Shown: positions 1-8,683, counted from the first letter of the stretch. The stretch is 35,292 bases of DNA from Enemella evansiae (GCF_002250705.1 NZ_NMVP01000018.1:1-35292), one strand, 5' to 3'. Program-made: numbers and translations. The notes: generated from the sequence alone by a model not told the origin.

Positions 1-172
1 TGGTCATCATCGGCCGGCTGCGCCGCGACCCCGACACCCAGGCCTACTTCCACCGACGCACCAGCGAACACAAGACCCGCGCCGAAACCATCCGATGCCT
101 CAAACGCCACCTCGCCCGCACCATCTACCGAAACCTCAAAACCGACCTCATGACCACTTGACGATCTATAGG
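1..172 (+). mobile_element. right end of an IS110-family insertion sequence (partial)
   Basis: This is the terminal part of an insertion sequence whose body lies left of the window. It consists of the transposase 3' end (stop at 159-161) and about ten further bases (GATCTATAGGACC), which resemble the short tail that follows the transposase in many actinobacterial IS110 elements. IS110 elements usually lack terminal inverted repeats, so the exact boundary cannot be set by eye; it probably lies between 162 and 180, where the tandem repeat begins. The family assignment rests on the transposase C-terminus only. Confidence 0.6.
3..161 (+). CDS. IS110-family transposase, C-terminal fragment
   Basis: The gene is open from the left edge and only its last 52 codons are present. 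The visible protein is basic and helical, with DPDTQAYFHRRTSEHKTRAE followed by IRCLKRHLARTIYRNL. The order 'RL..DP.T.AY..RR..E..s..E.IRCLKRy.AR..Y' is typical of the extreme C-terminus of IS110/IS116/IS902 transposases, after the Transposase_20 domain. The DEDD and serine catalytic parts lie outside the window, so activity cannot be judged. The gene ends about 200 bp from the luxR-type gene, with a tandem repeat between them. Another IS family is possible but less likely. Confidence 0.7.
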   Translation, partial: VIIGRLRRDPDTQAYFHRRTSEHKTRAETIRCLKRHLARTIYRNLKTDLMTT

Positions 173-179
173 ACCGTCG

Positions 180-356
180 CTCGCTGCGCGAGCTACTCGA
201 TGAGCGGGGGGACACGCTCGCTGCGCGAGCTACTCGATGAGCGGGGGGACGCGCTCGCTGCGCGAGCTACTCGATGAGCGGGGGGACGCGCTCGCTGCGC
301 GAGCTACTCGATGAGCGGGGGGACGCGCTCGCTGCGCGAGCTACTCGATGAGCGGG
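180..356 (+). repeat. five 37-bp tandem repeats (family B hairpin units)
   Basis: Copies of CTCGCTGCGCGAGCTACTCG start at 180, 217, 254, 291 and 328, exactly 37 bp apart, and are nearly identical (first junction CACG, the others CGCG). Each unit contains the perfect hairpin GCTCGC-TGC-GCGAGC, then TACTCGATGAGC and a G6 run; the last unit is cut short at AGTC. Read on the minus strand, each unit is GCTCATCGAGTAGC plus the hairpin, i.e. the start of the dispersed family B repeat also found at 12868 and 22609. There are no variable spacers, so this is not a CRISPR array. On the minus strand the array lies directly after the stop codon of the LuxR-type gene and could act as a multi-hairpin terminator. 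Confidence 0.9.
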
Positions 357-359
357 GAG

Positions 360-3149
360 TCAGTCGACGAGTCCGCGTTCGTACGCCCAGCCGGCGGCTT
401 CGGTGCGCGAGGAGAGGCCGAGCTTGGCCAGGATATTCGACACGTGCACCGAGGCGGTCTTGGTGGAGACGACCAGCTCTGTGCCGATCTCGCCGTTGCT
501 CAACCCGCGGGCGACCAGTTTCAGCACTTCCAGCTCGCGCGGGGTGAGGCCGCCGGGGCGTTCGGCACCGGCGGACCGGCCCCGCTCGGCGAGCGCCTCG
601 AACCGCGGTACCCAGCGCAGCGCCCCACTCTCGCGCGCCAACCGCAGGCCCTCGGCGGCCGTCTCCGGCACCCCGCCCGAGCGACCCCGGAGCTGTGCCT
701 CGGCCAGCCCCTCCAGCAGCCGCAATCGCAACCAGAGCGGGGTACGCGGCGGATCGGCCCGTAACGCATCCTGCCAGTTCTGCACACTCGGATCACCCAG
801 CGCGCGCCAGGCCGATGACCAGACCGAGCTCATCGTCACGGTCGGCAAGCCAGCCGCCCACGACTCCAACTCCTCATCCCCGAGACCGGCCTCCGCGCCG
901 ACCAGGATCAACCGCCAGGAGTGGGTCGCGTACTCGTTGCGCATGCTGGCCCGCGTCGAGCGGATCAGGGCCGCGGCGCGATCGGGTTCGTCGCGGTCCA
1001 GCCAGTACCAGGATTCCCAGAATGCGAGTTCACCAAGGAATTGCGGTTGCGCGACGTCCGCATCGAGCAGCCCGCGCAGCTCGGTGAGCCGCTCCTCAGC
1101 GAGATCGAGATCCCCGGCCAGCCAGGCCAGCTCGAGCTGCAGGGTGAGCAACTGGGTGTAGTGGGCGAACGGCGGGTCAAGCGACATCGCCCGTGCGATC
1201 CGACGACGTGCCTCGTCCAGTTCTCCCAATGAGAGCAGCGGATCTGCCAGATTCCCGGCCAGCATCGAACCGGCCGATCGCTCCAGACCGAGCCCGCGGG
1301 ACATCTGCACTCCGGCCCGCGCCACCTCCACCGCCTGCTGGTATTCACCCATCTGATTCAGCAGATGCGAGAAGTTGGTGAAGTGCCGCAACTGGTTGCG
1401 CTGGGGGTTCATCGAGAGATCCGCGGTGGTCGGCAGCAAATCGGTGAACAGCGCCACCGCCTCGGTCTCCTGTCCCATCGCGCCGAGGCAGCTCGCCTGG
1501 GTGTTCAGCAGCCGATCCACCGTCACCCTGTCATCCACCGCGAGTGCCACCTCGATGCCGGCCCGGCAGAACTCCAGCCCCCGCGCGCGATCGTCGCGCA
1601 GCATCAGGATGTTCGCCACCGAATCCAGCGCCCGGGCGCGTTGCACCGTCGGCGGATCCTCCGGGGTGAGCGCCAACGCCTCTTCGGCGATCGCCAGCGA
1701 ACCGGCCCCGCCACTGAACTCCAGCGCCCGCGCCTGGGTCAACAGGCGATCCGCCCGCACCAGCGGATCCACATCGGCCGGTGTCGCCTCCAGACAGGCC
1801 GTAGCGAGCTTGAGTCCCTTCGCCGCATCGCTGAACCAGGACGCGGCAGCGGCCGCATTGGCCAGCAGCACGTCCCGGCCGCCGGCAACCGCCTCCGGGT
1901 CGCTCACCCGATCCCACAGCTCGAGTGCGGTCTCCAACAGCCCCAGTCGGTCCAGATGCGCCTCACCGAGTGCGTCGGCGCGCTCCAGGCAGGCCCGGAA
2001 TGCTTCATCGACGCGACCGGCGGCGAGCAGGTGCCGGGACAGATCGTGGCCCGGGAAACGCCACGTGTCGGCCCCGATCACATCCGCGTACCGCCCATGC
2101 CAGCGTCCCGCCTCCCCTGGCAGCAGCTCCTCGGTGAGCACCTCGCACAACAGGGCGTGCCGGAAGGCGTACCCGTCCTCGTCGCTCACCAGGACGCCGG
2201 CGTCGAGGGCCTCACGAAGCCTTGTGGACAAGGAATCCGGCTCACCCAGCACCTCGGCCAGCAGGTCCTCGTCGAAACGTACACCCGCCACCGCGGCGAC
2301 CCGCAGCAACCGCTGGGTCGCTTCAGTCAACCCGTGCACCCGGACCAGCAGCGCCTCGCGGAGGGTGTTCGGCAGCTTCCCGTGCCGACCGGCCACCCGC
2401 GCCATCTCCTCGGCGAAGTAGGGCACCCCCTCACTGCGCTCGACGATCCGCGCCACCATCGCCGGTGTGGCGTCCCGGGCGACACCGGTCACCAGCTCGG
2501 CGGCTGCGCCCGAGTCCAACACTCCCAGCGGGATCCGGCGTACGCCCGGGCGGCGCTGCAGTTCGGCGAGGGTGGCCCGTAACGGGTGCCGGCCGGTGAG
2601 TTCGTCGCTGCGGTAGGTGGCCAGCATCAGGATCGCCGGGCTGTCGGCCAGCGTGGTGGCCAGGAACTGCAGGAGGCTGGCGGTGGACGGATCGGCCCAG
2701 TGCAGGTCCTCGATCACCACCACCAGCGGGGTTGCCGCCGCGGCCCGCTCCAGCACCGTGGCCACCGCCTCGAACTGCTGCATGGCATCGACCGCGCCGG
2801 CACCGCCGAGACCCAGCGAGGGCACCAGCCCGGCCAGCGCATCCCGACCGCCACCGGCCCACTCGATCACCCGGTCGGCACCGTGCACCGCGACCAGCCC
2901 ACGCAGCACCTGACTGACCGCGGCGTACGGCATTGCCTCCGAGCCGAACATCAGGCACTGTCCGGTGACCACCGTCGCGTCGCTCAATCCCTCGGTGAAC
3001 GCGCGGACCAGGGTCGTCTTGCCGATCCCGGCCTCCCCACCGAGCAGCACCAGGTGGGCGTGACCGGCGCGGGCCTCGGCCCAAAGCTCCGCCAGGGCGG
3101 CCAGCTCCTCGGTACGCCCGACGACGCGGTCTCGCAGCACGGCAGCCAT
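360..3149 (-). CDS. LuxR-family ATP-binding regulator (LAL/MalT-like)
   Basis: This 929-residue transcriptional regulator belongs to the large ATP-binding LuxR class. From the chosen ATG the N-terminus carries an AAA-type ATPase with Walker [11 protein letters not shown] (residues 37-46) and a Walker B region [13 protein letters not shown]. The middle is a long all-helical TPR-like region. The last ~60 residues form a LuxR/GerE helix-turn-helix ([20 protein letters not shown], then [16 protein letters not shown]). The reading frame stays open to 3458, but the upstream part is low-complexity and overlaps the 66-aa gene, so the start at 3149 just before the ATPase domain is preferred. The inducer and target genes are unknown. 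The upstream hairpin at 3154-3188 may control it. The stop is immediately followed by the 37-bp repeat array. Confidence 0.88.
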   Translation of the reverse strand: MAAVLRDRVVGRTEELAALAELWAEARAGHAHLVLLGGEAGIGKTTLVRAFTEGLSDATVVTGQCLMFGSEAMPYAAVSQVLRGLVAVHGADRVIEWAGGGRDALAGLVPSLGLGGAGAVDAMQQFEAVATVLERAAAATPLVVVIEDLHWADPSTASLLQFLATTLADSPAILMLATYRSDELTGRHPLRATLAELQRRPGVRRIPLGVLDSGAAAELVTGVARDATPAMVARIVERSEGVPYFAEEMARVAGRHGKLPNTLREALLVRVHGLTEATQRLLRVAAVAGVRFDEDLLAEVLGEPDSLSTRLREALDAGVLVSDEDGYAFRHALLCEVLTEELLPGEAGRWHGRYADVIGADTWRFPGHDLSRHLLAAGRVDEAFRACLERADALGEAHLDRLGLLETALELWDRVSDPEAVAGGRDVLLANAAAAASWFSDAAKGLKLATACLEATPADVDPLVRADRLLTQARALEFSGGAGSLAIAEEALALTPEDPPTVQRARALDSVANILMLRDDRARGLEFCRAGIEVALAVDDRVTVDRLLNTQASCLGAMGQETEAVALFTDLLPTTADLSMNPQRNQLRHFTNFSHLLNQMGEYQQAVEVARAGVQMSRGLGLERSAGSMLAGNLADPLLSLGELDEARRRIARAMSLDPPFAHYTQLLTLQLELAWLAGDLDLAEERLTELRGLLDADVAQPQFLGELAFWESWYWLDRDEPDRAAALIRSTRASMRNEYATHSWRLILVGAEAGLGDEELESWAAGLPTVTMSSVWSSAWRALGDPSVQNWQDALRADPPRTPLWLRLRLLEGLAEAQLRGRSGGVPETAAEGLRLARESGALRWVPRFEALAERGRSAGAERPGGLTPRELEVLKLVARGLSNGEIGTELVVSTKTASVHVSNILAKLGLSSRTEAAGWAYERGLVD

Positions 3150-3153
3150 GTTG

Positions 3154-3188
3154 CCACGGCGTGGCACGTCGGAGCTGCCACGCCGTGG
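3154..3188 (-). promoter_or_regulatory. perfect 13-bp inverted repeat before the LuxR-type gene
   Basis: CCACGGCGTGGCA (3154-3166) and TGCCACGCCGTGG (3176-3188) are perfect reverse complements with a 9-nt loop, and flanking GTT/AAC adds more pairing around one bulged G. It ends 4 bp from the LuxR-type start codon and lies downstream of the 66-aa gene. It could be a terminator or attenuator after the small gene, or an operator, since each arm is itself nearly palindromic. There is no T-tract. The structure is seen; the function is inferred. Confidence 0.6.
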
Positions 3189-3199
3189 AACTGCGCTGC

Positions 3200-3400
3200 T
3201 CAGCGCGCGCCGACCGGGCGGTGGGCCGGTCGGCGGCCCGGGGGACGCTCCCCGTGGCCGCCGACCAGATCGTGGAAGAGCCGCCGCAGCCACCCGCGAC
3301 CGGTCAACTGGCGCGCCAGCCGATCGTTGGAAGCCTCGGCCAGCAACTCGTTCTCTCGTTGATGGAACATCTGCATCTGGTAGTAGTCGCTGTTGCTCAT
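3200..3400 (-). CDS. small hypothetical protein, 66 aa
   Basis: This small gene encodes a protein starting [20 protein letters not shown], then a helical segment with alternating charge ([20 protein letters not shown]) and a basic, proline/arginine-rich tail. The N-terminal half looks like real protein rather than a GC-rich shadow: it has a balanced amino-acid mix, its own ATG and no competing gene. Short proteins with an N-terminal Met/Gln/His-rich helix and a central arginine patch are common in actinobacteria, but I cannot name a family. It is co-oriented with the LuxR-type gene 51 bp downstream, separated by a strong inverted repeat, so the two may be co-transcribed with attenuation. Confidence 0.6.
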   Translation of the reverse strand: MSNSDYYQMQMFHQRENELLAEASNDRLARQLTGRGWLRRLFHDLVGGHGERPPGRRPAHRPVGAR

Positions 3401-3465
3401 GACTCAACACTCGTGCTGAGGCCCCGGTCCGCACATGGGGCGACTGCCCGATCTTCATCGGGTAC

Positions 3466-3494
3466 GCCTACCTCAGATCGGCGCTGAGGTAGGC
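3466..3494 (-). terminator. terminator-like hairpin after the IlvD/Edd gene
   Basis: GCCTACCTCAG (3466-3476) and CTGAGGTAGGC (3484-3494) form a perfect 11-bp stem with a 7-nt loop, 11 bp beyond the dehydratase stop codon. A second small hairpin, CCCGAT-CTTC-ATCGGG, follows at 3447-3462. Neither has a T-tract on the minus strand, as is common for actinobacterial terminators. Together they probably separate the dehydratase transcript from the 66-aa gene. Confidence 0.6.
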
Positions 3495-3505
3495 CTGAGG
3501 CACCC

Positions 3506-5245
3506 TCAGTGGCTGTATCGGGGCACCGCGGCGCCCCGGGTACCGCGCAGGAAGCCGAAGTCGCAGCCCTCGTCGGCCTGCAGCACCTCGCGTACGTAGA
3601 GACCCTGATAGCCACCACTCATCGCCGGCTCGTGTGCCGGCAGCGCCGCCATCCGGGCCGCCAGTTCCTCGTCGCTGACATGCAGATGCAGCACCCCGGC
3701 ATCGGCATCCAGCTCGATCTCGTCCCCGTCGCGGACCGCTGCCAGCGGGCCACCCGCGGCGGCCTCCGGGGCGACGTGCAGCACGACCGTGCCGTACGCC
3801 GTGCCGCTCATCCGGGCGTCGGAGACCCGGACCATGTCGGTGATCCCGCGGGCCAGGAGCTTCGGCGGCAGACCCATATTGCCCAGCTCCGGCATCCCCG
3901 GATAACCCTTCGGGCCACAGTTCTGCAGCACCATCACGCAGTGCTCGTCGATATCCAGCTCCGGGTCTTCGATCCGCGCCAGATAGTCGTCATAGTCGCG
4001 GAACACCACCGCCCGGCCGCGGTGCGTCATCAGTTCCGGCGTCGCCGCCGAGGGCTTCAGCACCGCACCCCGGGGCGCCAGATTGCCGCGCAGGATCCGC
4101 AGGCTGCCGTCGGCCACCAGGGCATCCTCCAGCGCCCGAATGCAGGTCTCGTCATAGACCTCCGCGCCCGCGGTGTTCTCCCGCATCGTGCGGCCATTGA
4201 CCGTGAGCGCCTCCGGATGCGGCAACAACCCCTCCGCATCCAGCCGGGCGATCACCGCCGGCAGGCCACCGGCATAGTAGAAATCCTCCATCAGCAACCG
4301 CCCCGACGGCTGCAGATCCACGATCGTCGGCGTGTGGTGCCCGATCTCGGTCCAGTCCTCCAGTTCCAGGGGTACGCCGAGGCGGCCGGCGATCGCCTTC
4401 AGGTGGATCACCGCATTCGTGGAACCACCGATCGCCGCGCAGACCCGGATCGCGTTCTCCAGCGCCTCCCGGGTGAGCACCTGCGACAGTCGCAGGTCCG
4501 CGTGCGCCATCTCCACGATCCGGGACCCGGACAGATGCGCCAGCACGTAACGCCGGGCGTCGACCGCCGGGATCGCCGCATTGTGCGGCAACGTGACCCC
4601 GAGCGCCTCGGCCAGGCAGGCCATCGTCGACGCGGTCCCCATCGTGTTGCAGGTACCGGCCGAGCGGGACTGGCTGGATTCGGCGGAGAGGAACTCCGCC
4701 ATCGAGATCTTGCCGGCCTTCACGTCTTCGCTCCACTGCCAGACCATCGTCCCGGAGCCGATCGTCTGCCCGCGGTGCCGGCCGCTCAGCATCGGCCCGC
4801 CGGAGACCACGATGCTCGGCAGGTCCACCGAAGCGGCGCCCATCAGTAACGCCGGGGTGGTCTTATCGCAGCCGGTCAGCAGCACCACCGCATCCACCGG
4901 ATTCCCGCGCAGTGCCTCCTCGACATCCATCGACGCGAGGTTGCGGGTCAGCATCGCGGTCGGACGCAGATTCGATTCCCCATTGGAGAAAACGGGGAAT
5001 TCGACCGGGAAGCCACCGGCCTCCAGGACCCCACGGCGGACGTGTTCGGCGAGCTTGCGGAAGTGCGCATTGCACGGGGTGAGTTCGGAGAAGGTGTTGC
5101 AGATGCCGATCACCGGTCGGCCGTCGAACGCGTGCTCGGGAATACCCTGGTTCTTCATCCAGCTGCGGTACATGAAACCGTGTTTGTCGCGTCCCCCGAA
5201 CCAGCCCTGGGATCGCAGCCGTCGCTCCGCATTGTGCTCAGCCAT
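3506..5245 (-). CDS. IlvD/Edd-family dehydratase (sugar-acid dehydratase-like)
   Basis: This 579-aa Fe-S dehydratase removes water from 2,3-dihydroxy acids. The three cluster-binding cysteine motifs of the family are present: CNTFSELTPCNAH, LLTGCDKTTPALLMG and SAGTCNTMGTASTM. The start RRLRSQGWFGGRDKHGFMYR, then SWMKNQG, matches the branch that includes L-arabinonate and related aldonate dehydratases rather than classical IlvD of valine/isoleucine synthesis. I therefore favour sugar-acid dehydration, though the substrate cannot be read from sequence. ATG 5245 (MAEHNAERR) has a GAGGG purine stretch upstream; a GTG three codons earlier is the alternative. It is divergent from the DUF1707 gene across 29 bp. 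No other sugar-acid pathway gene is adjacent. Confidence 0.88.
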   Translation of the reverse strand: MAEHNAERRLRSQGWFGGRDKHGFMYRSWMKNQGIPEHAFDGRPVIGICNTFSELTPCNAHFRKLAEHVRRGVLEAGGFPVEFPVFSNGESNLRPTAMLTRNLASMDVEEALRGNPVDAVVLLTGCDKTTPALLMGAASVDLPSIVVSGGPMLSGRHRGQTIGSGTMVWQWSEDVKAGKISMAEFLSAESSQSRSAGTCNTMGTASTMACLAEALGVTLPHNAAIPAVDARRYVLAHLSGSRIVEMAHADLRLSQVLTREALENAIRVCAAIGGSTNAVIHLKAIAGRLGVPLELEDWTEIGHHTPTIVDLQPSGRLLMEDFYYAGGLPAVIARLDAEGLLPHPEALTVNGRTMRENTAGAEVYDETCIRALEDALVADGSLRILRGNLAPRGAVLKPSAATPELMTHRGRAVVFRDYDDYLARIEDPELDIDEHCVMVLQNCGPKGYPGMPELGNMGLPPKLLARGITDMVRVSDARMSGTAYGTVVLHVAPEAAAGGPLAAVRDGDEIELDADAGVLHLHVSDEELAARMAALPAHEPAMSGGYQGLYVREVLQADEGCDFGFLRGTRGAAVPRYSH

Positions 5246-5261
5246 GGCCACCACCCTCGCG

Positions 5262-5267
5262 TACCCT
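5262..5267 (+). promoter_or_regulatory. -10 element, leaderless start of the DUF1707 gene
   Basis: TACCCT fits the actinobacterial TANNNT -10 element and ends 7 nt before the ATG at 5275. There is no Shine-Dalgarno sequence between them, so transcription probably begins at or next to the start codon. No convincing -35 is seen. Confidence 0.5.
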
Positions 5268-5274
5268 GACCGCT

Positions 5275-5877
5275 ATGACCAGCCCTTCCGAACTGCGAGC
5301 CGGTAACGACGATCGGGAGCGCGCGATCGCCGTCCTGCAGGAGGCGTACGCCGAGGGCCGGCTGAGCGTCGAGGAGTTGCGCGACCGCGCCGCCGCGGCC
5401 CAGCAGGCAGTCACCTTCGCCGACCTGGATGCGTTGCTGGCCGATCTGCCCGTGGCCGGCGCCAGTGTCTCGCATCAGTCGCAACCCGGGTCGTCGATGG
5501 AGAATCCCCTCATCATCGATGCCGGTTGGAGCATCGAGAAACGCGATGGCGACTGGCAGATCCCCGAGTTCCTGCTGCTGCGCGGCAGTGCCGGATCGGT
5601 GAAGCTGAACTGCCTGGCCGCGCGGACCACGCACCAGGTGATCCATGTCTGGGTGGACGGTGGGATGGGGACGGTGCGGATCGTGCTGCCCGACGGCTGG
5701 GCGGCCGACACCTCGGGGGTGATCAAGTCGATGGGCACGGTGCGCAACAAGGTCGACGACACGCCGCTCGCGGGCCGCCCGATCCTGGTCGTCAACGGGC
5801 AGGCCGGAATGGGCACCCTCATCGTCCGGTACGCCAATGGCTGGGAGCGGAAGAAGGCCGCCAAGGAACTGCGCTGA
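5275..5877 (+). CDS. DUF1707 domain protein with LiaF-like C-terminus
   Basis: This 200-aa protein begins with a DUF1707 (SHOCT-like) domain at residues ~6-58 (LRAGNDDRERAIAVLQEAYA, then EGRLSVEELRDRAAAAQQA). The C-terminal half (~75-195) is beta-rich with repeated Gly-Met-Gly-Thr turns (GGMGTVRIVLPDGW, QAGMGTLIVRY), like the DUF2154/LiaF-type domain of cell-envelope stress proteins. No signal peptide or membrane segment is visible, so it is probably cytosolic. A regulatory role in envelope stress is inference from the domain class. It heads a four-gene plus-strand run: its TGA shares a base with the next ATG (TGATG), which suggests translational coupling. The start likely comes from a leaderless transcript. 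Confidence 0.85.
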   Translation: MTSPSELRAGNDDRERAIAVLQEAYAEGRLSVEELRDRAAAAQQAVTFADLDALLADLPVAGASVSHQSQPGSSMENPLIIDAGWSIEKRDGDWQIPEFLLLRGSAGSVKLNCLAARTTHQVIHVWVDGGMGTVRIVLPDGWAADTSGVIKSMGTVRNKVDDTPLAGRPILVVNGQAGMGTLIVRYANGWERKKAAKELR

Positions 5878-6332
5878 TGGCCGAGTTCCTGATTCGGATA
5901 CGGTCCCCGCTGGCGCCGGAGGAGACGCTGGCAGCACTCTTCGACCTGGCCGCGCACACCGCGGTGATCCCGTTGACCACCGTGAATCACGACGGGCGGG
6001 GGTTGCGGGCCGGTACCGAGTTCACCGCGCACACCGGGCTCGGGCCGGTCGGCTTCGACGATCCGATGCGGGTGCTGGAATGGACCCCGCCCGAGCCGAA
6101 CCGCACCGGGCGGGTGCTGATCGCCAAACAAGGGTGGCTACTCGACGGCCGGATCGAGGCACTGATCCGCGCTGCCGATACCGGCTCGGTGGTCGAGTGG
6201 CGGCAGGAGTTGCTGGTCCGCGGGTTGCCGCGCCGGTTCGACCCGCTCATCGCCCGGGTGGGCGCTGCGGCGTACGGGATGGTGATCCGGCAACTGCTCA
6301 TCCGAGGGGGTCGGCGTACCATCGCGGCGTGA
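5877..6332 (+). CDS. SRPBCC-family (START-like) protein
   Basis: This 151-aa protein shows the pattern of the SRPBCC/polyketide cyclase-like fold: an N-terminal strand (MAEFLIRIRSPLAPEETLAA), a helix, then strands ending in a basic C-terminal helix (RRFDPLIARVGAAAYGMVIR). Such proteins bind hydrophobic ligands in a deep cavity and the ligand is not predictable here. The ATG overlaps the previous stop by one base and the gene's own stop overlaps the next start, so it is the second member of a tightly coupled operon. Family assignment rests on length, pattern and charged C-terminal helix, not on a unique motif. Confidence 0.72.
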   Translation: MAEFLIRIRSPLAPEETLAALFDLAAHTAVIPLTTVNHDGRGLRAGTEFTAHTGLGPVGFDDPMRVLEWTPPEPNRTGRVLIAKQGWLLDGRIEALIRAADTGSVVEWRQELLVRGLPRRFDPLIARVGAAAYGMVIRQLLIRGGRRTIAA

Positions 6333-6958
6333 ACACGCCGTCGCAGCCGAACAGACCCAGCAAGTGGACCGAGCTGGTCACCGCCGACCCCGAGCATTCG
6401 CACCGCTATGCCCAGCGGTTCCGGGAGTTGGCCGACCAGGGCCAGGACATCTATGGCGAGGCCCGATTGGTCGATGCGCTGCTGCCGCGTGGATCGCGGG
6501 TCCTGGACGCCGGGTGTGGCGCCGGGCGGACCGGGGGGTATCTGGCGCGGGCCGGGCACACGGTCGTCGGGGTGGATCAGGATCCGGTGCTGATCGAGGC
6601 AGCGCAGGCCGACTATCCGGAGGGGACCTGGTTGGTCGGTGACCTGGCCGAACTGGATCTGCCGGCGCGGGGTATCGGTGCGGGGTTCGACGCGATCGTC
6701 TGTGCTGGCAATGTGATGACCTTCCTGCATCCGGAGACCCGGGTGGCGGTGCTGCGCAACTTCGCCAACCATCTGAAGGCCGACGGGCGCGCGGTGGTCG
6801 GCTTCGGCCGGGACCGCGGTTATGACTTCCAGAGCTATCTGGATGATGTCGCCCACGCGGGTCTCGATGTCCAGGTGGGGGTCGCCACCTGGGAGCTGCG
6901 GCCCTTCGAACCAGACTCAGATTTCCTGGTCACCGTGCTCGGCAGGGCGGCCGGATGA
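6329..6958 (+). CDS. class I SAM-dependent methyltransferase
   Basis: This 209-aa methyltransferase shows motif I VLDAGCGAGRTGGYLARAG followed by the acidic strand VVGVDQDP, then the acceptor-side region FDAIVCAGNVMTFLHPETR and a C-terminal strand pair (WELRPFEPDSDFLVTVL). These match a complete small class I Rossmann methyltransferase. The substrate is unknown. The start is GTG 6329, overlapping the preceding TGA (GTGA); upstream in-frame sequence is a shadow of the SRPBCC gene. The stop overlaps the ATG of the next gene (ATGA), so all four genes from 5275 to 8520 are probably translated from one message. Confidence 0.88.
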   Translation: MNTPSQPNRPSKWTELVTADPEHSHRYAQRFRELADQGQDIYGEARLVDALLPRGSRVLDAGCGAGRTGGYLARAGHTVVGVDQDPVLIEAAQADYPEGTWLVGDLAELDLPARGIGAGFDAIVCAGNVMTFLHPETRVAVLRNFANHLKADGRAVVGFGRDRGYDFQSYLDDVAHAGLDVQVGVATWELRPFEPDSDFLVTVLGRAAG

Positions 6959-8520
6959 GTTCCCCCGGCCGCCCGGAAAGCCGAACCAGCAAGAAGAAGC
7001 GGTGGTTGGCGGCCCTGCCGGTTGCTGGCCTGGCGGGGTTGGCGATCCAGGACCTGCTGCAGCGCCAGCACGCACTGCGGCACAACTTTCCGCTGCTCGC
7101 GCGGGCCCGCTATGCACTGGAGGCGATCGGACCGGAGCTGCGGCAATACATCGTCAGCGCCAACGACCAGGAACGGCCCTTCAGTCGGGACCAGCGGCGT
7201 TGGGTGTACGCCTCGGCGAAGGCGGAGAACAACTATTTCGGCTTCGGCACCGACAACGATGTGGAACAGCTGAACTTCCCGGTGATCAAACACCGCACCT
7301 TCACCGAGATCGCCCCGAATCCCAACCTGGACGACCTTTCCGCGCCCCTACCCGGTGCGAAGGTGCTCGGTGGCCCGCGTGCCCGCCGGCACGCGTTCCG
7401 ACCCGAATCGGTGGTCAACATCTCGGCGATGAGCTTCGGTTCACTCAGCCCGCAGGCGATCCAGGCGCTGAACAAGGGCGTCCGGCTCGCTGGCTGTTGG
7501 CACAACACCGGCGAGGGCGGGCTGTCGGATCATCACCGCCAGGGCGGCGATCTGATGCTGCAGGTCGGTACCGGATATTTCGGCTGCCGGGATGCCGCAG
7601 GGCGCTTCGATCTGGACCGGTTGTGCCGGGTCGTCGAGTCGGCGCCAGTGCGGGCGATCGAGTTCAAACTGAGCCAGGGTGCGAAACCCGGCCTCGGTGG
7701 ACATCTGCCGGCGGCCAAGGTGAACGCCGAGATCGCGCGCGTCCGGGGCGTACCCGAGGGTCAGGATGTGGAGAGCCCCGCCCGGCACACGGCCTTCCGC
7801 AGCGTCGACGAGATGCTCGATGTGGTGGAGCTGGTCGCCGAGCGGACCGGGCTGCCGGTGGGCATCAAATCCGCAGTCGGCGATCTGGAGTTCTGGGACC
7901 ATCTGGTCGAGCAGATGGCCGACGGGCAGCGCGGAGTCGACTTCGTCACCATCGACGGCGGCGAGGGTGGTACCGGGGCGGCGCCACTGGTGTTCGCCGA
8001 CAATGTCTCGTTTCCCTTTCGGATCGGCTTCGCCCAGGTCTATCGGCGCTTCGCCGAGGCCGGGATCACCGACCGGCTGACCTTCATCGGCTCGGGCAAG
8101 CTCGGCCTGCCGGACAACGCGGTGGTGGCGTTCGCGATGGGTGTCGATCTGGTCAATGTGGCCCGGGAGGCGATGCTCGCGGTCGGTTGCATCCAGGCCC
8201 AGCAGTGCCACACCGATCGCTGCCCGACCGGGGTCGCCACCCAGGACCGCTGGCTCGCCTCGGGCTTGGATCCGGAGCTCAAGTCGGTGCGGTTGGCGAA
8301 CTATGTACGCACCCTGAGGCGCGACCTGCTGAAGCTGGCCGAGGCCACCGGGGTCCCGCATCCAGCTCTGATCTCCCCCGACGATGTCGCCCTCGCCGAC
8401 GGCAACCGCAGCCAGCAACCCCTGGCCGAGATCTGCGGCTACCGATCCGGCTGGGGCGTCCCCGGCCCCGCGATCTCCCAGGAGATCACCGCCCTGATGT
8501 GCACCCCACACGCCGGTTGA
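6955..8520 (+). CDS. FMN-binding glutamate synthase-family protein
   Basis: This 521-aa protein corresponds to the FMN/synthase domain of glutamate synthase without glutaminase or C-terminal helix domains. Visible landmarks are VVNISAMSFGSLSPQAIQAL, HNTGEGGLSDHH, FKLSQGAKPGLGGHLPAAKV, FVTIDGGEGGTGAAP and the iron-sulfur segment CIQAQQCHTDRCPTGVATQ, whose cysteines (C-x5-C-x4-C) match the [3Fe-4S] ligands of GltB. Residues ~16-35 are hydrophobic after a Lys/Arg-rich start, so it may be a membrane-anchored oxidoreductase facing the cytosol. Stand-alone proteins like this are common and their reaction is mostly unknown; glutamate synthesis should not be assumed. It is the last gene of the coupled operon. 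Its TGA stop lies inside a family A repeat. Confidence 0.87.
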   Translation: MSSPGRPESRTSKKKRWLAALPVAGLAGLAIQDLLQRQHALRHNFPLLARARYALEAIGPELRQYIVSANDQERPFSRDQRRWVYASAKAENNYFGFGTDNDVEQLNFPVIKHRTFTEIAPNPNLDDLSAPLPGAKVLGGPRARRHAFRPESVVNISAMSFGSLSPQAIQALNKGVRLAGCWHNTGEGGLSDHHRQGGDLMLQVGTGYFGCRDAAGRFDLDRLCRVVESAPVRAIEFKLSQGAKPGLGGHLPAAKVNAEIARVRGVPEGQDVESPARHTAFRSVDEMLDVVELVAERTGLPVGIKSAVGDLEFWDHLVEQMADGQRGVDFVTIDGGEGGTGAAPLVFADNVSFPFRIGFAQVYRRFAEAGITDRLTFIGSGKLGLPDNAVVAFAMGVDLVNVAREAMLAVGCIQAQQCHTDRCPTGVATQDRWLASGLDPELKSVRLANYVRTLRRDLLKLAEATGVPHPALISPDDVALADGNRSQQPLAEICGYRSGWGVPGPAISQEITALMCTPHAG

Positions 8521-8547
8521 GCGAGCGAGGCACGAGCGAGTCGAAAC
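8514..8547 (+). repeat. family A repeat supplying the stop codon
   Basis: CGGTTGAGCGAGCGAGGCAC followed by GAGCGAGTCGAAAC is a copy of the dispersed family A repeat (TGAGCGAGCGAGGAACGAG...GAGTCGAAG). The TGA of the repeat is the stop codon of the glutamate synthase-like gene. The rest of 8548-8722 is the leader of the M15 gene; I saw no further repeat or RNA structure that I could name. Confidence 0.75.
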
Positions 8548-8683
8548 CAAGCGCCAGTTATCCACAGCCCTCGCCCGATCGCCAGGCATGTGGGTGTCAC
8601 GGTCGCCAGACTGATCGGATGGCTTGGCAACGTAGGGGAAGTTTCCACCCCCTCTGAGGTGTCGGTCGGGACCCGGTTCTCCC

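Noticed and set aside
180..356. CRISPR array
   Set aside because: The 37-bp units are directly joined with no variable spacers and no cas genes are present; it is a simple tandem repeat.
95..547. Short proteins read from the 37-bp array (MSGGTRSLRELLDERG repeats)
   Set aside because: They arise only because the repeat is stop-free in some frames; no separate coding signal.
360..3458. Longer LuxR-type protein starting at 3458
   Set aside because: The upstream extension is low-complexity, crosses a perfect hairpin and overlaps the more protein-like 66-aa gene.
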